A DNA stretch of 64,000 bases. Source: Clostridiales bacterium (GTDB lineage: Bacteria > Bacillota > Clostridia > Lachnospirales > Lachnospiraceae). The translations under genes were made by a program, and so were the position numbers. Numbering within the stretch: position 1 is the first letter of the stretch; every line of letters begins with the position of its first letter. Shown one piece after another: positions 38,094 through 47,151 of this stretch. Location of the stretch: positions 48,720 through 112,719 of the forward strand of contig JAAYHD010000027.1 of the NCBI GenBank assembly GCA_012735495.1, read 5' to 3'. The notes under the pieces are model-generated. The model ran no database searches. It worked only from the letters and a program-made list of their open reading frames with translations, and was not told where the DNA came from.

Positions 38094-39006
38094 CCGGAAA
38101 GATATAAAGAAAATTGATATAGATAAATTGGATATAAAGGCCGGCTTGAATGCTTCCCTGGACAAGGAAGGCATCAGCGTGTCCGAGGATCTGGTCAGAA
38201 GAACACTGGAAGCTATAAGAATGAACGAGGCTTCAGGGCGTGAGTCCGGTGTAAATATGACCGAACGCAAAAAGCCGGTATTCTCATACGGGTATGTACG
38301 TACGTTTGTTGCAGCGGCTGCGGCGGTTCTGGTTTTGGTTGCCGGGATGAACGCCATAAGGATTTTTACACCAAAGACCTTTAAGAGCGATTTGGCCAAG
38401 CAGGAGCTTGACGGTGCGGCCGGCGGAAGCAATATGGCGGAAAAACAAGATACATTGTATGATGACAGTATGCTCGATGAGAATAGGATGGATATGCTGC
38501 AGTCCGCTGAAATGCCAGTACAGGATACCGCCAGGGGATACGAGGAAAAAGCGGCTGAAGAAGGATCGGGCATGGACGGCGGCCTGAGTGTCGACGCATC
38601 GGCACCACAGGACGGCAATGAAAACATCAAGCTGACAATGGTCCGTGAAGTATATGGATTTTCGGATATTGTCCAGATGGAGTCCGGTAAAATCAGTGAA
38701 ATCACCATAAGCTATGGCGATGCTGACATAATAGATGTTATTTCGGACCGCGGACTGATAGACGATTTCTATGCAATGATGCAGAATTACAGCTTCAAAT
38801 TCGGGGCCGCCAACGATACTGTTATCCATTATGTCATAAAGCTAAAATCGGAGGATGGGGATGCGCAGCTTCTTATAGGAGATGCGTCGGTAACGGTGGA
38901 TTGTACCCGGGGTGACATTGCTTCGCACAGCATATATACATCGGACGATCAGGCGTCGATAGTCAGAGGCATTGAGGATTTCCTGGCAGGTCGGGGCAAT
39001 AATTAA
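38083..39006 (+). CDS. Probable membrane anti-sigma factor
   Basis: The 307-residue protein overlaps the sigma gene by 11 bases. Residues 1-65 are charged and would be cytoplasmic. One membrane helix lies at about 68-88 (YVRTFVAAAAAVLVLVAGM), and the rest is extracytoplasmic: an acidic linker, then a compact domain of about 110 residues. This arrangement, with gene position, fits an anti-sigma factor that holds the sigma factor at the membrane until an outside signal. There is no zinc motif, and the family is not recognised. Confidence 0.65.
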   Translation: MNSNRKDIKKIDIDKLDIKAGLNASLDKEGISVSEDLVRRTLEAIRMNEASGRESGVNMTERKKPVFSYGYVRTFVAAAAAVLVLVAGMNAIRIFTPKTFKSDLAKQELDGAAGGSNMAEKQDTLYDDSMLDENRMDMLQSAEMPVQDTARGYEEKAAEEGSGMDGGLSVDASAPQDGNENIKLTMVREVYGFSDIVQMESGKISEITISYGDADIIDVISDRGLIDDFYAMMQNYSFKFGAANDTVIHYVIKLKSEDGDAQLLIGDASVTVDCTRGDIASHSIYTSDDQASIVRGIEDFLAGRGNN

Positions 39007-39015
39007 TTCAAAATA

Positions 39016-39044
39016 AAAAGGTGCTGTTTATAACAGCACCTTTT
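39016..39044. terminator. Bidirectional terminator between convergent genes
   Basis: AAAAGGTGCTGTT pairs with AACAGCACCTTTT (13 bp, 3-base loop). A-run and T-run on opposite sides let it stop transcription from both the anti-sigma gene and the convergent gene on the - strand. Confidence 0.85.
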
Positions 39045-39058
39045 ATTTGAAAAATTTT

Positions 39059-39472
39059 TCATTTCTTCTTATTATTTTTCTTGTCGCTTCCCTCTTCGGA
39101 AACGGAATCGCCATCGTCAGAGGCTTCTGCGGTTTCAGCCGATGCAGCTTCCTCATCCTTTTCTTCATCGGCGTCGGTGGTTTCCGTACCTTCACCGGAA
39201 CCGGATTCTTTCGCTTCGGTTTCTTCGCCCGCGGCTTCCTTGCCGTTATCAGTGTCCAGCTGTATTGATACATACTCCCTGGTTTCAGCCTGTTCTTTAA
39301 TATCATCTTCGGTTTCAAAATCATCAAGGTCGTCGTCAAAATCGTCGAAATCTTCGGAACCGCCGCTTTTTATGAAACGCTTATAAATATAGTAAGCTCC
39401 TGCCGCAAGAGTTGCAACGGACAGGGTTGACAACAGGAATTTACCAAATTTCTTCATATGCTTCATCATCAT
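39059..39472 (-). CDS. Small acidic membrane-anchored protein
   Basis: The 137-residue protein (or 135-136, as three ATGs follow AAGGTGAAAGG) starts with a basic segment and one membrane helix (about residues 10-28, FLLSTLSVATLAAGAYYIY). The remainder is strongly acidic and low in complexity, rich in D, E, S and A, and ends in a lysine-rich tail. The topology resembles YtxH-like stress proteins, but no family is clear. It is the only - strand gene in the left 58 kb. It faces the anti-sigma gene and shares its terminator. Confidence 0.6.
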   Translation of the reverse strand: MMMKHMKKFGKFLLSTLSVATLAAGAYYIYKRFIKSGGSEDFDDFDDDLDDFETEDDIKEQAETREYVSIQLDTDNGKEAAGEETEAKESGSGEGTETTDADEEKDEEAASAETAEASDDGDSVSEEGSDKKNNKKK

Positions 39473-39505
39473 CCTTTCACCTTAATAATAAATACACCTA
39501 TTCAT

Positions 39506-39511
39506 ATTATA
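39506..39511 (-). promoter_or_regulatory. Putative -10 box for the acidic membrane protein
   Basis: On the - strand TATAAT lies 34 bases before the start region, with TTTCAT 17 bases further upstream. The flank is very AT-rich, so the call is tentative. Confidence 0.4.
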
Positions 39512-39709
39512 ATTCTATAAAGCAAAAAATGAAAGCTATAAATATAATATATGTAAAAAATGCTAAAAAAATTAATAATAATATGAGAATAATAATATTA
39601 TAATATCTTTCAGCTTTACAAGACCGGACAAATATCATATTATTATTGTGTCTTTTTACACTAAAAATCAATGAAGTACTATAATTATATCAAATAAAGG
39701 AGATGAGTG

Positions 39710-40075
39710 ATGGAACATATTCATGAATGGCTTGACATAATCTGTGAAGTCGGAACATTGTTGTTTGAATTTATCGGTGTGATAATTCTTTTAAAGTCAG
39801 GCATTGTTGGTATTTATAACTATATCAGGAAGAACCCGTATACCAGGCTTGAGCTGGCCAAGGGAATGGCAGTCGGACTGGAATTTAAAATGGGCGGTGA
39901 GATACTGCGCACCGTAGGAGTTACCAGGTGGCAGGATATCGCAATGGTAGGCGGTATAATCCTGCTGCGTGCGGCGCTGGCATTGCTGATTCACTGGGAA
40001 ATAAAAGCAGATGAAAAGGAATGCGAGGCCTTGGTAAACAACAATCATGACAGACAGGAAAACGGAGAAAAATAG
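39710..40075 (+). CDS. DUF1622 membrane protein
   Basis: The ATG at 39710 has AAGGAG 7 bases before it; a GTG lies just upstream at 39707. The 121-residue protein has three hydrophobic segments and the DUF1622 pattern RLELAKGMAVGLEFKMGGEI followed by ALALLIHWEI. Function of the family is unknown. A weak promoter (TTTACA, 19 bases, TATAAT at 39680-39685) precedes it. Confidence 0.8.
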   Translation: MEHIHEWLDIICEVGTLLFEFIGVIILLKSGIVGIYNYIRKNPYTRLELAKGMAVGLEFKMGGEILRTVGVTRWQDIAMVGGIILLRAALALLIHWEIKADEKECEALVNNNHDRQENGEK

Positions 40076-40109
40076 TATAAAAGTAATAATAAGCTTTTAT
40101 AACAAGATT

Positions 40110-40138
40110 TTGACAAAAATCTGCCGTTATGGTACTAT
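40110..40138 (+). promoter_or_regulatory. Housekeeping promoter for the SbsA-like surface protein
   Basis: TTGACA (40110-40115), 17-base spacer, TACTAT (40133-40138). The gene start lies 51 bases downstream. Confidence 0.65.
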
Positions 40139-40189
40139 ATATTGTATGAAATGATAGAATAAATGCGCATTTTTACAGGAGGAATAAGT

Positions 40190-42745
40190 ATGAAGAACAA
40201 CCTTGGAAGAAGAATCACCAAAGGCATATTAGTGGTATTATTGATGATACCTTTATTATGGCTTCAGGGTGAAACCGACGTACTTGCGGCAACTCCTGCC
40301 TTTGCGGAATCCAAGATTGAGATTGTCGGCGAAGGCACGACTTACCAGCTTGAGATAAAGAACAAGGTGAGCGGAAGTACATACAAATGGTCCTCGAGCA
40401 ACGCCAAGGTGGCCAGGGTCAGCAGCAAGGGAGTTGTTACCGCGGTAGGCAAGGGTACAGCCGAAATCAAGTGTGTTATTACTTATCCGAACAAGAACAC
40501 AAAAACCCTTACCTGTAAGGTTACGGTAATAATTCCTGCTACAAAGCTAAAGATTAACAATGCCGTAGAAGTCAACGGCGCCCATATCATGAAGATAGGG
40601 GAGACATATAATTTCAACCGTGACATTTTCCCGTCCAATTCTTCGGACAAGACTTATTGGTCCCTTGGAGCCGGAGACAAGAACTGCGTACAGGTTACCG
40701 ACAGTTCAAGCGGCATTGTAAAGGCTCTTAAGCCCGGCAAGGTTGTTCTTGTTGCTACCGCGGCCAGGACCGCAACCGCGGAGGCTGCGGCGTCAAGCAT
40801 TGTAAATGACGCAATCATCATAGAAGTTATAGAACCGTCGGCAGCGGTAACTTCTGTAAAAATAGTTGACAATAATGTGATAAGCGTAGTTTTCGACAGC
40901 CCTGTCATCGCGTCAACCGTTATAGGACAGAACGGTACATTGCATGAAAACATCATTATTACACCTTTAAAGAATGCAAAGGGTGTATACGCTTCGGATC
41001 CCGGAAATCTGACAGCGGCGCTTTCACAGGACGGAAAGACACTGACCATAACGTCGGCCAACCGCCTAGACGGAGATTATGGAATCTATTTCTCCGACCA
41101 GATAAAAACGACCGACGGAATTTCCATTGACGATTATTATCAGAGAATCAGGTATATAGATGAAACTCCGCCTCATGTTGTTGATGTAAGGCAGGATGAT
41201 ACAGGAGTTGTTCTCGAAATAGTATTTAACGAGGAAATTGATTTTTCAGGCCTGAAGGTCAGCGGCGGAGGCATTATGCAGGGTTCATCGACAAAAATAG
41301 CCGATCCCCGTACCGTAAGCATATTGAACAACAGGAACAGCTATGTACCAAGCGAGGATAAAAAATCGCTTAGAATCAACCTGGCGAACATTGCGCCTAC
41401 GGACTTCAACCAGCCATTGACCGTAACGCTTTCAGGCATAAAAGACATGGCCGGCAACTCGCCCAGCGGCTATTCGATACAGGTCGTGCTCGTGGCTGAT
41501 AATACTCCGAAGCCCAAGGCAAGGCTGGTGTCGGTTGTGAGGACGGGGTATAACACCCTGACGGCAACCTTTGACCGTTCACTGTTAACCGCGGGATATG
41601 CCCAGATCGGCACGGGCCCGATTATGGTCGGTACCGTTGACAGCAACAATCCGAGGAAGGCTTACTATACGTTATCTGAAACGGATGCACTCAAGACGGG
41701 TATTCAAAGCGTAACGGTAAGCAACTGGACAAGCTTTAATATGAATCCAAATGATACTTATATAACACGCCAGACTGTCAGTGTGTCGTTTGATTATGAA
41801 AGATCCAATCCCGTACTTATGGACTACACGTTTGATCCTGCGACCAACATACTGACCCTTACATATAACGAGGACGTAACCCTTGTTACAAATTCAGGAT
41901 TCTTCACGGCGACACTGGTGACCATAAACGATGAAATCTGGTCCGACAGGAGCATCACATATGCTAAGACGGCCTCAGATGATCCGAAAGTAATCAGGCT
42001 TCAGTTAGGCAATCTGACCGTGTATGGAAATTATACATTCACGCTAAGCCAGTACTTTGTAATGGACAGCTTCAGGAATTACGGCCTGCAGCGTACGATA
42101 ACAATAAGCAACATCGGTGATGTGCAGCTTCCGGGACCTTACAGCATAATGCAGTCAACCAACAATCCGAGTGAAATATACCTGGAATTTGCGCATATGC
42201 TGGACGTAGCTACAGCTACAGATGTAAGGAACTACGAAATACCCGGCGTTACGATACTGGGCGCAAGGCTTACCAAGAACACCAAGAATGAAGGCGCCAC
42301 CGTCGTACTTACCGTAGCGGACGGTTCAATCAATGTAACATTGGAGAGACCGCTCAGGATTAACGGCGTTGCAAGCTATTCGGGCAACTATTCACCGATA
42401 ACCGATTTTGAGAAAACAGTGCTGCTTAAGGAAAATGTAAAGCCGTATTATATCGCTCCTCCGTTGTATAATTCGGCCAAACCGAACGAGATAAGGCTTA
42501 CCTTCAGCGAAGAAATAACCGGATCGATGGTTGTGAAGGTTACCCAGACCGGAACAGGAACCTATGACATTCCGATTGGAAATATAGTTACCATATCCGG
42601 AAACACCGTGGTAATAACGCTTAACACAATACCGACCAATAACTCGCTGCTGAAGATAGACATTACCGATAACAAGATTGTAGACTTAAGCGGCAACCAG
42701 TGTGTAGCAATGGATCCAACCCTGTATTTCTACGTAACATATTAA
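40190..42745 (+). CDS. Large secreted surface protein with Big_2 and SbsA-type Ig-like domains
   Basis: The ATG at 40190 follows AGGAGG. The 851-residue protein has a signal peptide (residues 1-33, cleaved near VLA-AT). Residues about 35-115 are a Big_2-type bacterial Ig-like domain (YKWSSSNAKVARVSSKGVVT, then GTAEIKC). At least five SbsA-type Ig repeats follow, each marked by a strand like LEIVFNEEIDFSG, LTATFDRSLL, LTLTYNEDVTL or IRLTFSEEITG. Such repeats form rods in S-layer and surface proteins. There is no LPXTG, SLH or membrane anchor at the C-terminus, so attachment is unclear. Confidence 0.8.
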   Translation: MKNNLGRRITKGILVVLLMIPLLWLQGETDVLAATPAFAESKIEIVGEGTTYQLEIKNKVSGSTYKWSSSNAKVARVSSKGVVTAVGKGTAEIKCVITYPNKNTKTLTCKVTVIIPATKLKINNAVEVNGAHIMKIGETYNFNRDIFPSNSSDKTYWSLGAGDKNCVQVTDSSSGIVKALKPGKVVLVATAARTATAEAAASSIVNDAIIIEVIEPSAAVTSVKIVDNNVISVVFDSPVIASTVIGQNGTLHENIIITPLKNAKGVYASDPGNLTAALSQDGKTLTITSANRLDGDYGIYFSDQIKTTDGISIDDYYQRIRYIDETPPHVVDVRQDDTGVVLEIVFNEEIDFSGLKVSGGGIMQGSSTKIADPRTVSILNNRNSYVPSEDKKSLRINLANIAPTDFNQPLTVTLSGIKDMAGNSPSGYSIQVVLVADNTPKPKARLVSVVRTGYNTLTATFDRSLLTAGYAQIGTGPIMVGTVDSNNPRKAYYTLSETDALKTGIQSVTVSNWTSFNMNPNDTYITRQTVSVSFDYERSNPVLMDYTFDPATNILTLTYNEDVTLVTNSGFFTATLVTINDEIWSDRSITYAKTASDDPKVIRLQLGNLTVYGNYTFTLSQYFVMDSFRNYGLQRTITISNIGDVQLPGPYSIMQSTNNPSEIYLEFAHMLDVATATDVRNYEIPGVTILGARLTKNTKNEGATVVLTVADGSINVTLERPLRINGVASYSGNYSPITDFEKTVLLKENVKPYYIAPPLYNSAKPNEIRLTFSEEITGSMVVKVTQTGTGTYDIPIGNIVTISGNTVVITLNTIPTNNSLLKIDITDNKIVDLSGNQCVAMDPTLYFYVTY

Positions 42746-42766
42746 GGCAAGGCCATAACAGTCATG

Positions 42767-42801
42767 CCCCGGGCGTCCGACAAGGCTGCCCGGGGTTTTT
42801 T
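42767..42801 (+). terminator. Intrinsic terminator after the surface protein
   Basis: CCCCGGGC pairs with GCCCGGGG (8 bp) with a 13-base loop, then TTTTTT. This is a canonical strong terminator. Confidence 0.92.
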
Positions 42802-42828
42802 GCCGCCTGCAATTGTGCTATTCTTTTC

Positions 42829-42857
42829 TTTACTAGCCGATTAATATATCATATAAT
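42829..42857 (+). promoter_or_regulatory. Promoter for the VanZ-like gene
   Basis: TTTACT (42829-42834), 17-base spacer, TATAAT (42852-42857). Confidence 0.55.
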
Positions 42858-42928
42858 TTCATTAGTGCATTATAAACGGCATATATGGAAATAATGGATA
42901 AAAATAGATTTCGTCTGGAGAATAAAAA

Positions 42929-43396
42929 TTGAGCAGAAGGTCAAACAAGAAAATTTTTAACTATATCGGATGGATATTACTGTATTTATATATACTGCTG
43001 TTGTCATACTTCCTCTTTATCAGTGACAGGTACGGAAAAGACCCGGTATCCGGGCAGTACAACCTGCATTTGTTCAAGGAAATCATGCGTTTCATTGTAT
43101 ACAGGGAAAGAATTGGAGTCAAGAGCTTTGCAGTCAACATATTCGGCAATATAGCAGCCTTTATGCCGTACGGTTTTTTGCTCCCGCTGCTTAACAGGGT
43201 TTACAGGAAATTTTATATAATTCTCATATTGAGTGTACTGTTCAGCCTGGCGGTCGAAACGGCCCAGTTTCTGCTTAAGGTTGGGGTTTTTGACGTTGAT
43301 GACATTATTTTGAATTCTCTTGGAGGAATACTGGGATACCTGGTATTCAGGGCCTGCTTTTCGATTTATGAACGTATGAAAAAGCGCAGGAAATGA
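42929..43396 (+). CDS. VanZ-family membrane protein
   Basis: A TTG start with GGAG upstream gives 155 residues. Four membrane segments and the VanZ pattern are visible: NIFGNIAAFMPYGFLLPLL, then SLAVETAQFLL and DVDDIILNSLGGILGYLVF. VanZ proteins give low-level teicoplanin resistance in some hosts, but most homologues have no known role. It overlaps the upstream region of the next small membrane protein. Confidence 0.85.
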   Translation: MSRRSNKKIFNYIGWILLYLYILLLSYFLFISDRYGKDPVSGQYNLHLFKEIMRFIVYRERIGVKSFAVNIFGNIAAFMPYGFLLPLLNRVYRKFYIILILSVLFSLAVETAQFLLKVGVFDVDDIILNSLGGILGYLVFRACFSIYERMKKRRK

Positions 43397-43446
43397 GTCG
43401 GTTTTCATGTAAGAGGATATCAAATATACGGGAGGGGAGTCCGGAT

Positions 43447-43773
43447 TTGAAGCTGTTTCGAAGAAAAGAAACCATTCAATTTTCAGGCCGGAGCCATACA
43501 AAGGGCGGAATATTGTCTTTCATAATCGGTATGGTGACAGTTCTGGGATTTATTGCGGTATGTATAATTTCAGGCGTTAATAATGGAGAAGGAGGCATTT
43601 TAATAGGCGTAACCGGGATTCTTCTATTTGTCCTGGCTGCGGTGGGCCTTGTCCTGGCTTACAGGGAAATGAAAAAGAGGGATATATTCTACAGGTTTCC
43701 CATGATAGGCATAATCACCAACGGCTTTATGCTTATCCTGCTTGCGGTGATTTACATACTAGGTTTATATTAG
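43447..43773 (+). CDS. Small membrane protein (DUF6142-like)
   Basis: I chose the TTG at 43447, preceded by GGGAGGGG; the longer frame runs into the VanZ gene. The 108-residue protein starts LKLFRRKETIQFSGRSH, then has three membrane helices. The basic N-terminus followed by three helices matches DUF6142, a small family of clostridia. The function is unknown. It is probably co-transcribed with vanZ. Confidence 0.65.
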   Translation: MKLFRRKETIQFSGRSHTKGGILSFIIGMVTVLGFIAVCIISGVNNGEGGILIGVTGILLFVLAAVGLVLAYREMKKRDIFYRFPMIGIITNGFMLILLAVIYILGLY

Positions 43774-43806
43774 TTATTTGCCGTAGTTTATACAATGGGG
43801 TGCAGC

Positions 43807-43837
43807 AAAGCTTAAGCCATTAGGTCTTAAGCTTTTT
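43807..43837 (+). terminator. Intrinsic terminator before the purine genes
   Basis: AAAGCTTAAG pairs with CTTAAGCTTT (10 bp, 9-base loop), merging into a T-run. Confidence 0.8.
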
Positions 43838-43984
43838 CTTATAAATGAGCCCATACTTATTAGGCTTGCTAATAAAAGCGATAAGAATATTTCTGCTGAA
43901 AGATTGCTTTATGTGTGTTAGAATGGTGGCAGATAGATATGACTGTTCCGGTGATTTTCAATAAGGAACGGATGGAGGTTTATT

Positions 43985-45010
43985 ATGGATTACAAGCAGG
44001 CCGGTGTGGATATTGAAGCGGGATATAAAGCGGTGAAGCTCATGAAGGAGCATGTCAAAAAAACCATGCGCAAGGAAGTCGCAACCGAACTGGGAGGCTT
44101 TTCCGGCGCATTTTCCATTAAAAGATACATGGAAATGGAGAATCCGCTTCTTGTATCCGGAACGGATGGTGTGGGAACCAAGTTAAAGATAGCATTTTTA
44201 ATGGACAAGCATGATACCGTAGGCATAGACTGTGTGGCCATGTGCGTAAATGATATTGCCTGCTCAGGAGCGGAGCCGTTATTCTTTCTTGACTATATTG
44301 CCTGCGGTAAGAATGAACCTGAAAAAATCGCTTCAATTGTAAAGGGCGTGGCGGACGGATGCATCCAGGCAGGCGCGGCATTAATCGGCGGTGAAACAGC
44401 TGAGATGCCCGGATTTTACCCCGAGGACGAATATGACCTGGCAGGATTCGCGGTTGGCATAGTGGATCAGAAGGATATGATTACCGGGGCGGGCGTTAAG
44501 GGGAAGGATGTACTTATCGGTATTGCTTCATCCGGAATACACAGCAACGGCTATTCCCTGGTCCGCAAGGTTTTCAGGATGCAAAAATCCGTGCTGGATA
44601 CTTATTATGAAGCTTTGGGAGCATCTCTTGGCGAAGCCCTGCTTACCCCTACAAAGATATATGTGAACTGCCTGCAGAGCCTGAAGAAAAACAACATTAA
44701 GGTTAAGGCCTGCAGCCATATAACCGGGGGAGGGTTCTATGAGAACATACCACGGATGCTGCCGGAGGGAATGCACGGAATAATCAATACCGGAAGCTAC
44801 GAAGTGCCCCCGATATTCAAGATGCTGAAGAGAGACGGCAATATTGATGACAAGGTAATGTACAACACCTTTAACATGGGTATCGGCCTGGTCATTGCCG
44901 TATCACCCGAACAGGCCGACAAAGCGGTTGGCGTAATTGCAGGGGCCGGTGAAAAGGCATACATTATCGGGGAAATTGTTGAGGGCTCAAGGGGGATAAC
45001 TCTATGCTGA
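43985..45010 (+). CDS. purM: Phosphoribosylformylglycinamidine cyclo-ligase
   Basis: The 341-residue protein starts [13 protein letters not shown] and has [44 protein letters not shown] and [15 protein letters not shown], the PurM signatures. It makes AIR, the fifth step of purine synthesis. GGAGG precedes the ATG. Its stop overlaps purN by 7 bases. Confidence 0.97.
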   Translation: MDYKQAGVDIEAGYKAVKLMKEHVKKTMRKEVATELGGFSGAFSIKRYMEMENPLLVSGTDGVGTKLKIAFLMDKHDTVGIDCVAMCVNDIACSGAEPLFFLDYIACGKNEPEKIASIVKGVADGCIQAGAALIGGETAEMPGFYPEDEYDLAGFAVGIVDQKDMITGAGVKGKDVLIGIASSGIHSNGYSLVRKVFRMQKSVLDTYYEALGASLGEALLTPTKIYVNCLQSLKKNNIKVKACSHITGGGFYENIPRMLPEGMHGIINTGSYEVPPIFKMLKRDGNIDDKVMYNTFNMGIGLVIAVSPEQADKAVGVIAGAGEKAYIIGEIVEGSRGITLC

Positions 45011-45627
45011 GACTGGCTGTTTTGGTTTCCGGGGGAGGCACAAATCTGCAAGCCCTGATCGATAAGATTGAAAATGGCGCACTACCCGGCGTATCCATAG
45101 AGGTGGTAATAAGCAGCAGCAGGAAGGCTTATGCGTTGGAGCGGGCCCATGCCCACGGTATTCCCACCGCTGTTATAAACAAGAATAAATATGACACGAC
45201 GGAACAGTTCTCCGGGGCATTGCATGAGCTGCTCAAGGAATATAAGGTTGATTTGATTGTTCTAGCGGGCTACCTGCAAATACTGCCCGAAAGCATCATC
45301 AGGCTGTACAGGAACAGGATTATAAACGTACACCCTTCTTTAATCCCGTCATTCTGCGGGGACGGTTTTTACGGGCTTAAGGTCCACGAAGCCGCCCTGG
45401 CCCGCGGAGTAAAGCTGACCGGTGCGACGGTGCATTTCGTTGATGAGGGCACCGATACCGGTCCCATTATTCTTCAGAAAGCCGTTCCCGTTGAAAACGG
45501 CGACACTCCCGAGACCCTTCAGAAAAGAGTGATGGAGCAGGCCGAATGGATCATTCTTCCTGAGGCGGTCAGGCTTATTTCTGAAAACCGCGTAATAGTC
45601 AACGGCAACACGGTAACAATATTATAA
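45004..45627 (+). CDS. purN: Phosphoribosylglycinamide formyltransferase
   Basis: The 207-residue protein has [36 protein letters not shown] (catalytic His) and [17 protein letters not shown] (catalytic Asp). It adds formyl from 10-formyl-THF to GAR. It is coupled to purM by overlap. Confidence 0.96.
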   Translation: MLRLAVLVSGGGTNLQALIDKIENGALPGVSIEVVISSSRKAYALERAHAHGIPTAVINKNKYDTTEQFSGALHELLKEYKVDLIVLAGYLQILPESIIRLYRNRIINVHPSLIPSFCGDGFYGLKVHEAALARGVKLTGATVHFVDEGTDTGPIILQKAVPVENGDTPETLQKRVMEQAEWIILPEAVRLISENRVIVNGNTVTIL

Positions 45628-45697
45628 ATCTTGCAATGGTACAAGGCGCAGCTCATAGTACCTGTACTTTGAGTAAAATGCAATTAGGAGGATATAT

Positions 45698-46969
45698 ATG
45701 AAGGTATTGGTTGTAGGCGTAGGCGGCAGGGAGCATGCCATAACATGGAAAATATCAAAAAGCCCGAGAGTGACGAAGCTGTATTGCGCTCCGGGAAACG
45801 CAGGCATTGCGGAAATTGCGGAATGCGTGGACATTCCCGTAACAAAGCATGAGGAGTTGGCCGATTTTGCCCTGTCCGAAGGTATTGGCCTTACCGTAAT
45901 AGGCCCTGACGATCCATTGGCGGAAGGCATTGTGGATGTATTTGAAAGCAAGGGGCTTAGGGTGTTCGGGCCGAGGAAAAATGCCGCGATAATCGAAAGC
46001 TCCAAGGTGTTTTCAAAGAACCTGATGAAGAAATATAATATACCCACTCCTTTTTACGAGGTTTTTGACAGTCCGGACAAGGCACTTGATTATTTAAGGG
46101 CCGGCAAATATCCCATAGTCGTAAAGGCGGACGGCCTAGCCTTGGGCAAGGGCGCCATTATCTGCATGGATTACGCAGAGGCGGAAAATGCAGTCAAGGA
46201 AATAATGATTGACAGGATATTCGGTGAATCCGGAAGCAAAATAGTTGTGGAGGAGTTTATAACCGGACGGGAGGTTTCGGTTCTTGCTTTCTGCGACGGG
46301 ACACATATACTCCCTATGACCAGCGCCCAGGACCATAAGAGAGCCAAGGATAATGACATGGGACTGAATACCGGAGGAATGGGTACGTTCTCGCCAAGCC
46401 CTTTTTATACCGGGGATATTGATGACTATTGCAAAAAATATATTTACCAGCCCGTCATGGATGCCATGAAGGCCGAGGGAAGGGATTTTGTCGGTGTGCT
46501 TTTTACCGGCCTGATGCTTACGGAGGATGGCCCGAAAGTACTGGAATTCAATGCCCGGTTCGGCGATCCGGAAACACAGGTGGTCCTTCCGAGAATGAAA
46601 AACGACCTGGTTGACGTGATGGAGGCCTGCATAGATGGAAGGCTCGACGAAATTAACCTGGAATTTGAAGACAATGCCGCCGTATGTGTAATCCTGGCCT
46701 CGGAAGGATATCCGGAACGCTACGAGAAAGGCTTTGAGATACAAGGCCTGGATTATTTCAGGGATAAGGAGGATTATTTCATATTCCATGCGGCTACCAG
46801 GAAAGACAACGGAAAGGTCCTGACAAACGGCGGAAGGGTCCTGGGAGTTACTGCCCTGGGAAGCACCTTGAAGGAAGCCAGGGCTAAGGCATACGAGGGC
46901 ACTGGGAAGATTTATTTCAAAAACAAATATATGAGGACAGATATCGGCAGGGCAATTGAGCAGAATTAG
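45698..46969 (+). CDS. purD: Phosphoribosylamine-glycine ligase
   Basis: The 423-residue ATP-grasp enzyme starts KVLVVGVGGREHAI and has VVKADGLALGKGA, NTGGMGTFSPSPF and EFNARFGDPETQV. It makes GAR from phosphoribosylamine and glycine. AGGAGG precedes the ATG. In many Firmicutes purH lies between purN and purD; here it is not in the window. Confidence 0.97.
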   Translation: MKVLVVGVGGREHAITWKISKSPRVTKLYCAPGNAGIAEIAECVDIPVTKHEELADFALSEGIGLTVIGPDDPLAEGIVDVFESKGLRVFGPRKNAAIIESSKVFSKNLMKKYNIPTPFYEVFDSPDKALDYLRAGKYPIVVKADGLALGKGAIICMDYAEAENAVKEIMIDRIFGESGSKIVVEEFITGREVSVLAFCDGTHILPMTSAQDHKRAKDNDMGLNTGGMGTFSPSPFYTGDIDDYCKKYIYQPVMDAMKAEGRDFVGVLFTGLMLTEDGPKVLEFNARFGDPETQVVLPRMKNDLVDVMEACIDGRLDEINLEFEDNAAVCVILASEGYPERYEKGFEIQGLDYFRDKEDYFIFHAATRKDNGKVLTNGGRVLGVTALGSTLKEARAKAYEGTGKIYFKNKYMRTDIGRAIEQN

Positions 46970-47032
46970 CCTTTTACAGCATCTTATGACATTAATTGCA
47001 TTAAATGCCACAGAACTGCCATAGTTCTTTTT

Positions 47033-47069
47033 TATCGTATAGAAAACAAATTCTATACGATATTTTTTT
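47033..47069 (+). terminator. Intrinsic terminator after purD
   Basis: A 12-bp stem (TATCGTATAGAA with TTCTATACGATA), loop AACAAA, then TTTTTTTG. Confidence 0.88.
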
Positions 47070-47151
47070 GTAAAATATTAGAGGTTAATCCATATATGGC
47101 TGATTAGGACAGATATAGGGCATTTTTTGCTGCATCTGAAAGGAGTGCTTG

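Noticed and set aside
37845..38708. 287-codon open frame on the - strand
   Set aside because: Opposite the sigma and anti-sigma genes; serine-rich low-complexity translation typical of an antisense frame.
43774..43984. Purine riboswitch upstream of purM
   Set aside because: The region holds a terminator hairpin but no three-way junction with the conserved purine-aptamer loop sequences.
46136..47011. 291-codon open frame on the - strand
   Set aside because: Opposite purD, which has all family motifs.
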